Source: Candidatus Altimarinota bacterium (GTDB lineage: Bacteria; Patescibacteriota; Gracilibacteria; BD1-5; UBA2023). Taken from it: a stretch of DNA of 64,000 nt. Positions 50,955-63,294 of the stretch are shown here, one piece after another. A model generated the notes under the pieces. That model worked only from the letters and a program-made list of their open reading frames with translations, did not search any database and was not told the origin of the DNA. Every line of letters begins with the position of its first letter. Within the stretch, counting starts at the first letter, position 1. The DNA lies in the NCBI GenBank assembly GCA_028685185.1, contig JAQUEK010000003.1, forward strand, positions 62,001 through 126,000. Direction: 5' to 3'. A program made the translations under genes and the position numbers.

Positions 50955-53900
50955 TTATTTTGCCATCACACTGAATTTCACATCCTTAGAAACTCTGCTA
51001 TTTCCTAGGATTCATTCAACTTTCAAGGTATAACTTCAAGGAATCAGATCATTTCAATCATTTATAGGCACTGTGAAATTCTTCGCAGAATCCACTATCT
51101 TTAGCAGATTTCAGTTCATGTAGACATTTATTACATCTGGTTCTACGCTGAAGCTTCATCTTAGATTGAAGAACTGGTCTGCGTATATCTTTTTCGAACT
51201 TCATTCTGGCGGATTTATCAGTGTAAGTGAAAGAGTATTTTTGATCTCTATCTTATCAGGCTTAACAGATGCAGTAGATCATGAATCAGTGCTTCAGGAA
51301 TCATTTATGATCTGAGGTAAATCAGAATTGTTTGTTATATTTATCTTATATGCATTCTCTCCTGAATAATAGAACTTATCGATAGCTTTGAAAATCAACT
51401 TATGGGTTCATACTGCATCTTTGCTGAAATCGAAAACCTGATCTATATTTCATCAGTTCTTCTCATCGATAGGAATGGTTTTATATATCTCTCAATCCTT
51501 ATATATCATTATCTTTATTATAGGATTGTTGGAATCGAACCTTATATCAACAGTTTTTTTGATTGCTGCATCTATATTCTCTCAATCTGTTATATTTGTG
51601 GAAACCATTATTGAAGATGAATCTTTCGTTGGTCTGATACATGGCTCGCTGCTGACAGAAGATACAAGACTTCAGCTTCAGGTTGAATCTCATCAGATAT
51701 ATCATCTTACTGTTTTCATCCATTCCTTATCATATGAATCTATTATCGGATTTGTACTTGTGCCAAGATAGACTGTTCTGATCGCTTCCTCTGGGGTTGA
51801 ATCTGAGATCTTTCAATTACATAGGCTGTCTACCTTTACACTTGTATATCATCCGTCATATTCGGTAGGTTTTACGGCGAATATGGATGATACCTTAAGA
51901 TCAGCAGGAGTAGAATCCGTTACAAGCTTTCATGAAGCTCTGGAGATAGTAGCATGGATAACTGAATCCGGTTCTATGAATGTTTTTTTCTCCAATCATC
52001 TATGAGCATATTCCATATAATCGTGCCAAATCGGAGCTGCACAGTTAAGTCAGTCACAAGTTCACTTAGTAGCTGATCAATCAGTGTTTCATGCCCAAAC
52101 CACAGTCGTTATCTGAGGAGTATATCATGCTGTCCATAAATCTCAAGGAAGAATCTTCTTCTCTTTTCATTTGATTGTCACATCCTTATTTGATGTTCAT
52201 GTCTTAGCAGCGATTTTCCTGTCTTTTAGAGTAAGTACATTGTTCCAGAAATCATTGGGACGATTTGCAGGGTCTGATAATATATTCGTTATGACATATG
52301 CTGCTGCATCGCTCAATACCTGAACTCATCTGTTTTCTTTCGTATCTTCTATTATGTTTCATTTCTTGTCTTCAATCCTTATTATAGGAGTTACATCTTT
52401 TCTGATTCACATGTTTGCGAAAACGCTGTATGCCTGAACAAGTTCAATCGGCTTCAATTCTCATGTTCATATCGCAAGAGGTCATCCGTAATAGTTTCAA
52501 TTCTTCAATGATTCTATTCATAATGAGTTTGCATATCTTATGATCTCATTTTCTCACCCTCCGTAGAAGAATACCTTGATAGCAGGTATATTCCTAGAAT
52601 ATCACAATGCTTTCTTAAGCGGCATCCTTCACATGAATTTCGTATCATAGTTATCAGGTTCCCAATCTCAGAATTCTGTGCTCGTGTCATATATTGGCGT
52701 ATCAGGTCAGATAGGATTCACTGATATCGCATGGGAATATACTATAGGCTTAAAGCTAGATCCAGGTTGTCTCTCTGATGTTATTACATTTACATTGGAT
52801 CATTTATCATCTGAAAAATAATCAACTCATCATACCATAGCAAGAATCTGTCATGTCTTGTTATCTATGCTTATCAGTGCAGCATTTGAAGCTCAGTATT
52901 TGACTTTATTTATCCCAACTTGTTTCTTTACCAGCTCCTCAGCCTTATCTTGAAGATTAGGATCGATAGAAGTGTATATCTTAAGTCATCATTGCGATTC
53001 GAAATCCTTTCAATATTTGTTCTCAAGATATTCCTTAACATAGAATATGAAATAAGGATATTTTATATTTTCCGTATATCTTTTGAATTTGAAATCAAGA
53101 GCTTTTATAAAAGCGTTTTTATAATCCTCTGAATTTATCTTATCATCCTCAAACATTCTTCATAGCACGAAATCCTTTCTTCATGTATTGTATTCAAGAA
53201 TATATGATAGGAGATTCTCATTAGGGTTTTCTATATTAAGCTTGGAATATGGTATCACTATATTGTTTATCAATGTCATAAGCTCATTATAATCTATCTG
53301 CGTACATCAGTTTGTTATGTTTATATCTTTCTTGAAAAAGACAGGATTAAGATTACATACCTTAACTTTGCTCTCATTTACCTCTTCGAATTTCATGTCG
53401 GTTATTATAGCTTTGAATTTATCTTTCAGCGGCTTATAGAAATTAGGGTTTTCTGTCTCTTCTATCTTTATCGTATCTTTCGGTGAATTCTCATTGTATG
53501 CATAAATATATCACATCAATCTGTCACTGTGATTATAAGGAGAATAATATGTAGGTCATTTTGGAATCGATGCCATTATGGAACTTTCAAGTATTCATAG
53601 TTCAGAAGCTTTTTTTCAGAAGAATGTCTTTGAAGCTTCTTCTATTCAATATGCATTGCTTCAATAGGATATCTTATTGAGATACAGTTCAAGGATTTTG
53701 TCCTTTGAATAATTGGAATTAAGCTGGTATGATAGAAATAGCTCTTGAGCCTTCCTCTTGATGCTTCTTTCTTGGTTCAGAAAAATATTTCTTATAAGCT
53801 GTTGGCTTATTGTAGATGTTCATTGTATCTTATCTGTTTTTCCTAATATATAATTTGCTCAAGCCCTTATAAGTCATTTGAAATCAAATCATTTGTTCTG

Positions 53901-54245
53901 ATAGAATGTCTTGTCTTCAGTGCTGACTATTGCATCTTTCATGGTTGTCGATATCTTCCCGATATCCACATAGGTTCTCTTTTCCTTTCAATAGAGATTG
54001 TATAGTTCATTTCATTTCTTATCATAGATCATCACACTTTCAGGAAGGATATCTTCTCATACCCTTTTGATCGAAGGAAGATCGTGCGCATATACTAGCC
54101 ATATTATTGCTAAAAAAAGAATCATCAGTCATAATACTATCCATAACAGATGACCAATGATAGCTTTTTTATCATCCTGTTCCATTTCCTGAAAATGTTT
54201 TTTTTCTATCCTTTTCTTGATTTGTTCTTTAGAGAAGTTTTGCAT
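50955..54245 (-). CDS. Class A penicillin-binding protein (PBP1A type)
   Basis: 1096 residues. A membrane anchor near 33-53 is followed by a glycosyltransferase domain (STEDKTFYQNKGFDFKGLIRA, with the catalytic Glu; STISQQLIRNIFLN; KRKAQELFLSYQL), then a transpeptidase domain with the serine motif PGSSFKP, SRN-type YSRNIP and KTGTSNK. A long C-terminal tail (about 790-1096) carries beta-sandwich segments that may bind the wall. It polymerises and cross-links peptidoglycan. It follows the LCP gene by 9 bases, and many TGA glycines occur throughout. Confidence 0.95.
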
Positions 54246-54254
54246 ATTTCGCTT

Positions 54255-55712
54255 TTATTTAAAATATAATTTATAGTCATTTCATATTACAATCTCGATT
54301 TTGGTACCTGGATTTTTTGAATATGTAAGTTTCTTGCTTGGAATCTGTTCTGAGAATATGAATTGAGATATCGCTTCCAGGCTTTTATTATCTGGGCTGA
54401 CTCAGGTTTTATTTACTTCGTCATATAGGAAATTGATCTTTGTCTTCTCGAATTTATCCTTTGTACTAAGTATAGAATCCTTCTCGGGAATATTGAATCA
54501 ATATTTTTTCAATTCCGTCGCAAATCTGTTGGCTAATCATGAAACCTTTGTGGTATTCACTATGTTTATCTCGTATTTATCCTTGAAAACTTCAGGATAA
54601 TTGAAAATCATGTTTGAGAATTTGTTTATATCTCAATATCTTGAAAGGTTTGATGCTGTGGCTCATTCAGGAAGTACGACGGAAGCTCATCAGAAAGCTG
54701 ATCTATCTCAATAATAAAGGAATCAACCTCTTTCACACAGATTTATATTATCGAAGCATGAAGTATTAAGATTGAAAGAATATATGTTTTCGGTTGGGAT
54801 ACTTTTTGCGAGCAGAGCAAAGGATATCATATCAGTCAAGCTTAAATCTGTCTTTATATTTGAGCTTATAGCATAGAACAATGATTTCAATTTTACAGGG
54901 TTTCATATGTATTCAAGCTTGAAAAGCTTGTCTTTTATGGCTTTGATCACAAGCTGCTGTCTCAATGACCTGTCGAAATCGCTTGTTGAATGCCTGCTTC
55001 TTGCGTATTTCAATGCTGTTGTTCAATTCAGCTTCTGAAGTCATTTCTTTATGGAGAAGGTTTCATATCACCAATTCGAATCAGGATATTCGGTATCCAC
55101 AAGTTTTTCAGGAACATCCACCTTTATTCAATCTATAAGATCCACGAATTTTATGAAACCGTCAAAATCGATGTTTGCATAGTAATCGATTTTCTCTCAA
55201 GTGATTTCGCTCACCTTATCTTCAAGATAGGTCATCGCTTTTGAAGGCGATAGATTTTTCAGTCATCTGAAATATAGCTCATTTATCCTTCATGCTCATC
55301 ATGCAGGATAAGACACATATAGATCTCTAGGTAGAGATAGCATTGTAACCATCTTCTTTTTCGTATTTATGGAGGCAAGTATTATTGTATCGGTAAGCTC
55401 TGCTCATTCATGGCTTCATCCTCATACTCAAGTAAGCAGGATATTGATCTTTTCCTGCTGAGGTCATGCAGATGATAGGCTGGACATGTTAAGCACATTA
55501 AGGAAGCTTAGGTCAAATTTGAAAGCTGAAAGCTTTCAAAATGTGAAAGTACCTATGAAGAATATTATCAGTATTCATATCACTGAAAGCAATACTCATG
55601 AGATGAAATTTTTTTTCTTTGCACTTATATATGAATTCCTTAGTTCGCCTATCTTATTTATGAGAATTTCTCAAACGTTATCATTTTTGATTTTCGATTT
55701 TTTAAAAGACAC
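54255..55712 (-). CDS. LytR-CpsA-Psr family wall ligase
   Basis: 485 residues. A membrane helix near 48-65 precedes the LCP domain: NILLTGVGGG, LTDTIILASINTKKKMVTMLSLPRDLYV, and KYARSRHSTSDFDRSLRQQLV are diagnostic (the Arg and Asp residues bind polyprenyl pyrophosphate). A C-terminal LytR_C-type domain (INIVNTTKVSGLANRFATEL) follows. It should attach glycopolymers to peptidoglycan. No ATG exists in frame near the N-terminus; GTG at 55712 is the best start, 16 codons before the GEILIN segment. Confidence 0.9.
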
Positions 55713-56000
55713 GATTTTTCTGGTTAGAAAGTACGGTATAAATGATTTTATTATTTTTTTATATACCTGTTTTTTTTGCTCTGAAAAGCAGTCGGATTAT
55801 ATGAAATAATATGAATTTTGCAAGGTTAAATTTGAGGAAATGAATATGGATTAAGGTTATATGGGATACATTGCATATGCAGGAAAACATATCCTGCCAT
55901 TTCCGATAATAACAGTAATATCATCGAAAATAATTTTCTATTTACAAATTTCAATAAGTGATTATTCTATAATTAGTTCATATTCTTATCAACATGTATC

Positions 56001-56777
56001 ATGAATAGGATTGTAATAAAAATAGGCACAGAATCACTTCTTAACGAAGAGGGGAGATTTGATCTCAGAAAACCTAAGGTGAGCTCAATGATAGCCGACA
56101 TAATATGTTTGATGGAAAGGAATGTCGATGTAGCTTTGGTAACTTCATGAGCCGTATGATTAGGGAAAAGCATTGTTCCAAGGCTTGAATGATACAGTGA
56201 TATAGCTTACAAGCAAACCTGCGCAGGAGTTGGACAGACAAAACTCATAAAGGAATATTCAAATGCATTCGCGTGATACGATATATCAGTCTCTCAGATA
56301 CTTTGCACACATGCTGATTTCCATAATAAGATCAGATCGAATAGCCTGAAAAACGTATTCGAATATTATTTCAGATCAAGGATATTGTCCATAATAAATG
56401 AAAATGACCTTCTGACAAAAGAAGAACTTACTCTAGTAAAATCAACTTCAGAGAACGATAATCTATGATTTCACGTAGCAAGGCTTGTCGAGGCTACGGA
56501 ATATATGGTGATAACGAATACGAATTGAGTATATACATGAGACCCGGCAAATCCTGAATCGGTAAGGATACCTATATTGAATGAAATATCCAATGAATTA
56601 TTGGAAGCCTCAAAATCGAAATCCAATTCCTGAACCTGATGAATGCATTCAAAGCTGAAAGTGGCAAAAGAATCTCTGAATAGCTGAATGAGGATGCATG
56701 TATTGGATTGAGAGAATTCAACTGTCATGGATCATTTCGAGTGAAGGCAAAGCTGATGAACTGTCATTTTCAGATAA
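56001..56777 (+). CDS. proB: Glutamate 5-kinase-type amino-acid kinase
   Basis: 258 residues. RIVIKIGTESLL at the start, VALVTSGAVGLGKS, GQTKLI, SIINENDLL and YMVITNTNGVYTGDPANP are ProB motifs; SGTGGMHSKLKVAKESLNSGM binds nucleotide. It phosphorylates glutamate for proline synthesis. The C-terminal PUA domain of E. coli ProB is absent, as in short versions. No proA or proC gene is nearby. Confidence 0.88.
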
Positions 56778-56988
56778 ATGAAGCAAGTCATTGATAACTT
56801 TTTAACAATCTGCATAAAAGTCAGAAAAATGTCAGTAACTTTTTATAACCAAAATAGTAGATTTTGTCAATATAAAAAATGTCTATTTAAAAGGATTTTA
56901 ATTTGACAATAGAACAAAAAAGATTAATTTACCTGAGAACAAATACAAATATAGACAACATGGACTTTTTAACATTTTTTTGACAATA

Positions 56989-57948
56989 TTGGAAGATTCG
57001 AATTTTTGACATAAGTCTGTTCTTTTAAATGAGCTAGTTAGTGCGATTAAGCTAGATGAAAACAAGAAAAATATAGTAGTCGACTGTACACTTTGACTTG
57101 CATGACATGCAATAGAGGTAATAAAAAAGATGAATCCATGAGATATTTTTGTCGGATTTGATGCGGATAATGATAATCTTGAATCTGCCAGGAAAATCAT
57201 AGAGGAAAAGGTTTGAGATGAAGCGGAAAAGAAATGAATAAAGATTTATCTTATTAATTCAAATTTCAGATTCCTTAAAGAGAAACTGAATGAAATTTGA
57301 ATAGATAAAGTAAATAATATATATTACGATCTTTGAGTAAGCAGTGTCCATCTTGATGATTTCAACAAATGATTTTCATTCAGATGAGAATGAGCCCTTG
57401 ATATGAGATATGATAGGACTTCATGAATTACAGCAAAAGACGTGATAAACGAATATTCGGAAAATGATCTTTATAGGGTTTTCAGGGAATACTGAGAAGA
57501 GAAGAAATCAAAGTTCATTGTTGACGAAATATTATTGCAAAGAAAAACAAAACAAATAGAGACAACAAAAGATTTGCTTGAGATAATAGAAAAATCAAGC
57601 TTTGATCCTAAATCGAAAACAAGGGTTTTCCAGGCAATCAGGATAGAAGTCAATGATGAGTTCTGAGTAATAAGAGAATCGGTTAAGGATGCGGTAAAAA
57701 TTCTTGAAATATGATGAATACTTGCAATCATAACATTCCATTCGCTTGAAGACAGGATAGCAAAACAGATAATAAACGGTTTCATAGAAACAGAGATAGA
57801 TCAGATTACATGACAAAGCCTTACAAAACCAGTATTGGAAAAGGTAAGTAAAAAACCTATAGAGCCTAGTGAATCAGAAATCAGGCATAATCCAAGATCA
57901 AGAAGCTCAAAGTTAAGGATTGCCAGAAAAATAAATAATATAACTTAA
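56989..57948 (+). CDS. rsmH: 16S rRNA m4C1402 methyltransferase RsmH
   Basis: 319 residues. [61 protein letters not shown] and ITFHSLEDRIAKQI are RsmH hallmarks. It adds the N4-methyl group to C1402 with SAM. No ATG lies before the conserved N-terminus; TTG at 56989 gives the expected MEDSNFGHKSV-like start. The FtsL-like gene follows, which is the usual dcw order. Confidence 0.93.
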
Positions 57949-57963
57949 CTTTTTATACAAAAG

Positions 57964-58335
57964 ATGAATCCAAACATCATTGTAATGAAAAAATGAAAGA
58001 TTCCTTTCTTCTCTGAAAGAAAAACCACAAGAGAAAACTATAAGATGTCTTTCACAAAAACCTATATTCTTACAATCTCCATGATCTGATTCCTTTGAAT
58101 CTATTATGTTTGGACTCTCAATGTAAATGCAACGAAATGATATCAGATAAGAAATCTTGAAATAGAAAGAAGAAATCTGGCCTTTGAAGAGAATCTGCTG
58201 AATATGAAGATAGCAGAAGTCCAGTCATTAAGCAATATATCTGAAGATAAAACGATCAATGCGATGGAAACTATAGATAATCCCAACTACTTGGTTCTGA
58301 AAGATGTAAATCTAGCTTACATAGCAAACAAATAA
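57964..58335 (+). CDS. FtsL-like single-pass coiled-coil protein
   Basis: 123 residues: a basic cytoplasmic N-terminus (1-33), one membrane helix (YILTISMIGFLGIYYVWTL, about 35-53) and a periplasmic-side helix with leucine heptads (IRNLEIERRNLAFEENLLNMKIAEVQSLSNI). Position directly after rsmH and this topology fit FtsL or FtsB of the divisome, although the primary sequence alone is not decisive. Confidence 0.7.
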
Positions 58336-58350
58336 AAATAAATATCTTAA

Positions 58351-58385
58351 TGTAGAGATTCGCTCAATCGAATCTCTACATTTTT
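58351..58385 (+). terminator. Terminator after the FtsL-like gene
   Basis: TGTAGAGATTCG, loop CTCAAT, CGAATCTCTACA, then T5. Same stem type as at 22997. Confidence 0.9.
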
Positions 58386-58395
58386 GTTTAATAAA

Positions 58396-59172
58396 ATGAT
58401 GAATATGATTTGAATATTTGATTCCTGATTCTGATGACTTTCAGTATTGAATGAATTCAGGAAAAATCTTGGAGAATATGACTACATCTATTTCTGAGAT
58501 TCCGAAAACATACCTTATTGAGATAAGGATCTTGAAGAGATAAAGGAACTAACTATCAGATGAGTTAATTTTCTTTTCGATAAATGAGCTAAAATCGTGA
58601 TACTTGCCTGTAATACCGCAACATCGAATATAAGAGTACTTCAGCAGGAGATATTTCCAGATAGGAAAATCTTATGAGTGACTATTCCAGCAGCTGAAAA
58701 AATAGCAGAGCTATGATTGAAGAAAGTTTGAGTCTTGGCGACAAATAGTACAGTCAAATCTCACTTATATAAAGAAAGGGTGCAAAGATTAGATGAAAGG
58801 ATCATTGTTCAGGAAATAGGATCACCTAAGCTTGTTCCGCTTATAGAAAGCTGAAATCATCAGACTGATGAATTCAAAGAGATACTGAAATGATATCTGT
58901 ATATGTTCGATAAAGATATTGAATACCTTGTTTTATGATGTACGCATTATTCTCTTGTTTCTGAAGAATTCAGAAAATTGCTTTCTACGGATATCGGAAT
59001 CATAGATCCAAGCTATGAATCTTCAATGAAATTCAGGCAATATCTTGAAAAACACTCTGATATAGAGAAATGATTGTCTAAGAATTGAAATCTGGAGATA
59101 TTCACAAGCTGAGATCATGATGAATTCATGAGGATATGAGGGGAATTTTTAAGAGACCGGTCTCCAGTTTAA
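58396..59172 (+). CDS. murI: Glutamate racemase
   Basis: 258 residues. GIFDSGFGGLSVL, ILACNTATSN (first catalytic Cys) and YLVLGCTHYSLV (second Cys) define MurI, which makes D-glutamate for peptidoglycan. Two of the glycines in GFGG are consecutive TGA codons. Three near ATGs make the exact start uncertain by up to three residues. The C-terminal codons overlap a GAGACCGGTCTC palindrome and use the rare codon CGG. Confidence 0.95.
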
Positions 59173-59220
59173 CGGATATGGCTTATTATGGATGAAAGCT
59201 TTATATGGGAGACCGGTCTC
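59153..59220. repeat. Two copies of the 12-bp palindrome GAGACCGGTCTC
   Basis: Exact copies at 59153-59164 (inside the murI end) and 59209-59220, 44 bases apart. Each is self-complementary. They bracket the murI-recR junction and might be a protein-binding pair or form a cruciform. Confidence 0.65.
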
Positions 59221-59296
59221 CTAATGACATATTTTTTAATTGCTCAATCCGAAAAAATCTATAGAATATCGGAAATCAAAATATTTAAAATAACTT

Positions 59297-59887
59297 ATGC
59301 CTGAAACTTTAAAGAAGCTTGTTGATATAATATCATTCTTGCCTTGAATCTGAGAAAAGACCGCAGTTAAGCTCGCATTTTTCCTGCTGAAGTCGAATCC
59401 TAATTATCTTAGGAACTTTACAAGTTGCCTTGAAAAGGTTCAAAAGGATATAAGGGAATGTAAGGTATGTTTTTCTTATACGGATAAGGAAAATGATATC
59501 TGTGACATCTGTGAGAATCGAAATAGGGATAATCACCTTATATGTGTGGTTGAGGATTATCTTGATATGGTAAGCATAGAGAGGCTTCATATATATAAAT
59601 GACATTATCATGTCCTTGGTTGATCAATATCACCTATTAACTGAATCCTATCCAAAGACCTTAAATTTGTAGAATTGTTTTCTAGAATCGAAAACTGAAG
59701 CTTCACAGAGATTATAATTGCAACTAATCCTAATATAGAATGAGAGGCAACAGCTATGTACATAAAAGAAAACATGCCAAAATCTGATGTAAGCATAACA
59801 CGTCTTTCAAAATGACTTCCCAATTCAGGATATATAGAATATGCCGATGAGATAACACTTATCAACGCATTCAAATGAAGGAACTAA
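59297..59887 (+). CDS. recR: Recombination protein RecR
   Basis: 196 residues. PGIGEKTAVKLAFFLL (helix-hairpin-helix), a zinc finger CKVCFSYTDKENDICDIC, a Toprim domain (LICVVEDYLDMVSIER; IIIATNPNIEGEATAMYI) and the C-terminal ITRLSKGLPNSGYIEYAD are all present. With RecO and RecF it loads RecA at gaps. Neither is in the window. Confidence 0.95.
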
Positions 59888-59893
59888 ACAATA

Positions 59894-59935
59894 AAAAAAA
59901 CCGTATATGAGATTAATCTCATATACGGTTTTTTT
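59894..59935. terminator. Bidirectional terminator, recR / rplA
   Basis: Almost perfectly self-complementary: AACCGTATATGAGATT and its complement, flanked by A and T runs, between convergent genes. Confidence 0.88.
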
Positions 59936-59944
59936 GGAAATCTA

Positions 59945-60628
59945 TTATTTCATGTCTAATTTTATTCAAGGTCACATAGCATTACAAACATATATCGTAT
60001 TGATATAATTTCCCTTAACTCAAGTTGGTTTAACTTCTTTTATGGTTTTAACGAAAGCTAATATATTAGTCTTCAATTTATCTTGTCCGAATGAAAGTTT
60101 ACCTACGATTGAATGGACATTTCATTGTTTATCATTTTTGAATTCGAATTTTCAAGCAACCAATTCCTTGATTATTGACAATAGATCATCTCATACAGTT
60201 CCTGCTTTAGGATTTGGCATAAGACCTTTTGGTCAAAGAACCTTGGCAACCTTTCACATCTTTCTCATCATTGCTGTTGTTGCGATAGCAACATCAAATT
60301 CTATTTTTCCTTGAGATACAGTATCTATAAGATCATCTCATCCAGCTACAGTAGCTCCAGCTGCAATCAATGCCTTCTCATTTCCTGAATCATCAAAAGC
60401 TCAGATTCTTACAGTCTTACCTGATCCGTTAGGAAGGGTAATAGTAGATCTAACCATCTGATCAGAATATTTAGGATCAATTCCTAGGTTGAAATGAATT
60501 TCAACTGTTGGGTCGAACTTAACTGTATTTGTCCTTTCTAGAAGCTCAACAGCTTCATCGATCGTATAAGCTTTTTCTGCCTCTATCAGAGTCATAGCTT
60601 GCTTATATTTCTTACCTCTTTTTTGCAT
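59945..60628 (-). CDS. rplA: Ribosomal protein L1
   Basis: 227 residues. [44 protein letters not shown] and [23 protein letters not shown] are uL1 sequences; L1 binds 23S rRNA at the stalk and releases E-site tRNA, and often represses its own mRNA. The usual partner rplK is not adjacent. TGA and GGN glycines are mixed. Confidence 0.96.
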
Positions 60629-60999
60629 AAAAATACGTTTTATTAAATAAATTGGTGCAAGTGATAGATTACTCTATCTCCCAAAATGCCTGTATATTTT
60701 ATGTATTTTTCTGAAATTGCAAAAGTTTTTGGAAACTTAATCATTTTATCATATCTGCCTTGAATTTATGTTGTTTTTATATATCATCGGCATATATATT
60801 ACTATTTAGCAATCTGTCTGATGTCTCATACAAACAATTGATTCCTATCCATGCCATCTTCATCTGATCTTATAAAATCAATGGTATTTGCATCATGCAT
60901 CGATTCAGATCCGAAAAATTTAGAAAAATGATGCACCAGATGTGATCTATGTGCAGCACACATCAGTTGATGTATAAATGATAGGATATTAAAATCGGT
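60629..60999. other. Gap upstream of rplA
   Basis: 371 bases without a supported gene. Short code-25 frames exist on both strands (for example minus-strand codons from 60978 ending near FVGDIRQIAK, and a Cys-rich plus-strand one), but with only two stop codons such frames arise by chance. The rplA promoter and an L1-binding leader are expected here; I cannot locate them. Confidence 0.5.
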
Positions 61000-62028
61000 T
61001 TAAAACTGTTTCAAGAATGCTACGTTAGGATGCTGGAAATATCTCATATCAGGAATTGAATATTTTATCATAGCTAGCCTATTCATTCAGAATCAGAAAG
61101 CGAATCATGAGTATTTTTCAGGATCTATTCATCATTCCTTCAATACATTCGGATGTATAAGTCATGCTCACATGAATTCTATCCATCAGGTATGCTTGCA
61201 TATCCTGCAATTATCTCCTGTTCACTTGCAGAAAGGGCAAGAGAAATCCACTTCCACCCCAGGTTCCACGAAAGGGAAATATCATGGCCTTAACCTTATT
61301 GTGACCTCGCTTTCGAAAAGATCGGAAAGCATAGTCCTTATCGTATATTTAAGGTTTCAAAGAGTTATTCATTCATCGATGACGATTCATTCGACCTGAT
61401 AGAAAGTATTCTCATGGGTTGCATCTATGTCTTCATTCCTGAAAACCCTTCAAGGTATAATCGCTCTTATAGGTGGATTTTGAGACTTCATTATTATATT
61501 CTGCATGCTTGATGTCTGTGTAGACAATACGTTTCATATTCATTCAAGCCAGAAAGTGTCTTGCATATCGCGAGCTGGATGAGTTGCAGGAACATTCAGG
61601 GAATCGAAATTGAAATATTCTGTTGTAACCTCATTTGATTCATAGATATCGAAACCCATTCTTTTGAAAGTGTCCTCTATCTGCCTCAATACGCTTGTAA
61701 GGGGGTGAGAATGGACTCAGAAATCTGCCTTACCAGGGATAGTGACATCAAAGAACTCATTCTTAAGTTTTTCCTGTATAAGATATTGTTTTATCTCATT
61801 CAATCTTTTTTCGAACGCATTCAGTATGACTGTCTTGATATCGTTTGAAAGCTTTCAGATTGTCTGCTTTTCCTCTATTGAAAGATCCTTTATTCATTTT
61901 AGGATTTCTGTAAGGGATCAATTCTTACCTGTTATATCATTCCTGTAATCTATAACTTCCTGTTCGGTCTTGAGATCACCTATTTTCATAAGAACCTCTT
62001 CTTGAAGTTTTGTTAGTTTTTGCTGCAT
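61000..62028 (-). CDS. pheS: Phenylalanyl-tRNA synthetase, alpha chain
   Basis: 342 residues. A coiled N-terminal arm (1-90) precedes the class II core: DVTIPGKADFGVHSHPLTSVLRQIEDTF, DSLNVPATHPARDMQDTFW, a motif 2 loop ([9 protein letters not shown]-like [24 protein letters not shown]) and motif 3 near LGHPNVLKE...GFAFGFGMNRLAM. It forms an alpha2-beta2 enzyme with PheT, which is not in the window. Confidence 0.96.
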
Positions 62029-62036
62029 ATTGAAAA

Positions 62037-63155
62037 TTATATCTTAAGTGGCATTATTATGTGTTTATATTCGAAATCGCTTTCTTTTTCAGTGATTCAT
62101 CTCAGCATTATCGGTGAAAGGCTTGTCTCGAAATCAAGAGAGACATAATCATCTTTTATGACATTCAAAGCCTCTATAAGATACGTCGAGTTCAGTCATA
62201 TCATAGCATTCTCTCATTCGATTGAAGCTGGAAGACTTATCCTTCATGCTCAGATTTCAGTATCTCCTGTGGATAGCTCGATTCAATTCTCTGAGTTGAA
62301 ATCCATTCTTGTATTGAAATTGTTCTCCTTTGATATAAGATTGATCCTTTTAAGCGCCTGGATAAGATCCTGCCTCTGGATAACTCATTTGGTGGAATAT
62401 GATTTTGGGAAGAAAACCCTATGATCAGGAAAATGTCCATTAAGCAGACGTGAGAAGAGCTTGATATTTCAGAATGTGAAAAGTATCTGATTATCGCTTA
62501 TGAAAAGTTCAACCTTAGCATTTTCAGGTAGGATCCTTGATAGTTCCAATGCAGTTTTTGATGGTATTATTATGGATATCACCTTGTCTATGTTCGATTT
62601 GTTCTTTGTCTTGAATTCACTGAGTCTGAAGCTGTCAGTTGAAGCGAACAGAATCTCAGATTCGTTTATGGAAAGATGGATTCATGCTAAAGTCGGCCTT
62701 ATATTTCATGATGCGGTGGAGAAAATGGTTTTTTCTATGGCTTTCTTAAGATCCGCAGAATTCATGTTAAATGAATATTCCTGCTTGAATACAGGGATAA
62801 GCGGAAATTTGGATGCTTCGATTCATTTTATCTTTGTCTCTGAGGAAGGGGTTTTCAATCAAAGGCTCGAGTTTCAGAGAAGCTCCAGATTTATCTTCTC
62901 ATCGTTTACAAGTGATATGAAAGAAGATATGAACCTTGAAGATACAGTGAAGCTTCACTCGGATTTTACATCAACTCATTCTGAAATCACATATTCGATC
63001 GCCATTTCAAGATTATTCGAAGTCAGCATTACTTTCTTATATTGTGCGTTTATCAGGATATTTTCAAGAATCGGAGTAAGATTCCCTGAACTTGAAGCAT
63101 GATTTACAGTATCTATAGCCTCTTTCAAGGATTTTGTATCTATTTCAAAATTCAT
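62037..63155 (-). CDS. dnaN: DNA polymerase III beta clamp
   Basis: 372 residues, three similar domains. The start (NFEIDTKSLKEAIDTVNHASSSGNLTPILENILI), DFPDHRVFFP-like GHFPDHRVFFP and the C-terminal IIMPLKI are DnaN features. The ring holds the polymerase on DNA. It is followed after 8 bases by pheS, an unusual neighbour; dnaA and recF are not adjacent here. Confidence 0.94.
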
Positions 63156-63294
63156 AAATGTGAAATAGTTATAATATAAGATTTTTATTGGTTCTAATTT
63201 ACATAATTGATTCAGAAAATCAACTAAAAATATAATTTTATTGTATTTTAAAAAAATATGATTATATTTGGGGCAATTATTAAAAAACATATAT

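Noticed and set aside
60629-60999. Small genes between rplA and pheS
   Set aside because: Frames on both strands overlap each other and have no recognisable start context; code 25 leaves long open frames by chance.
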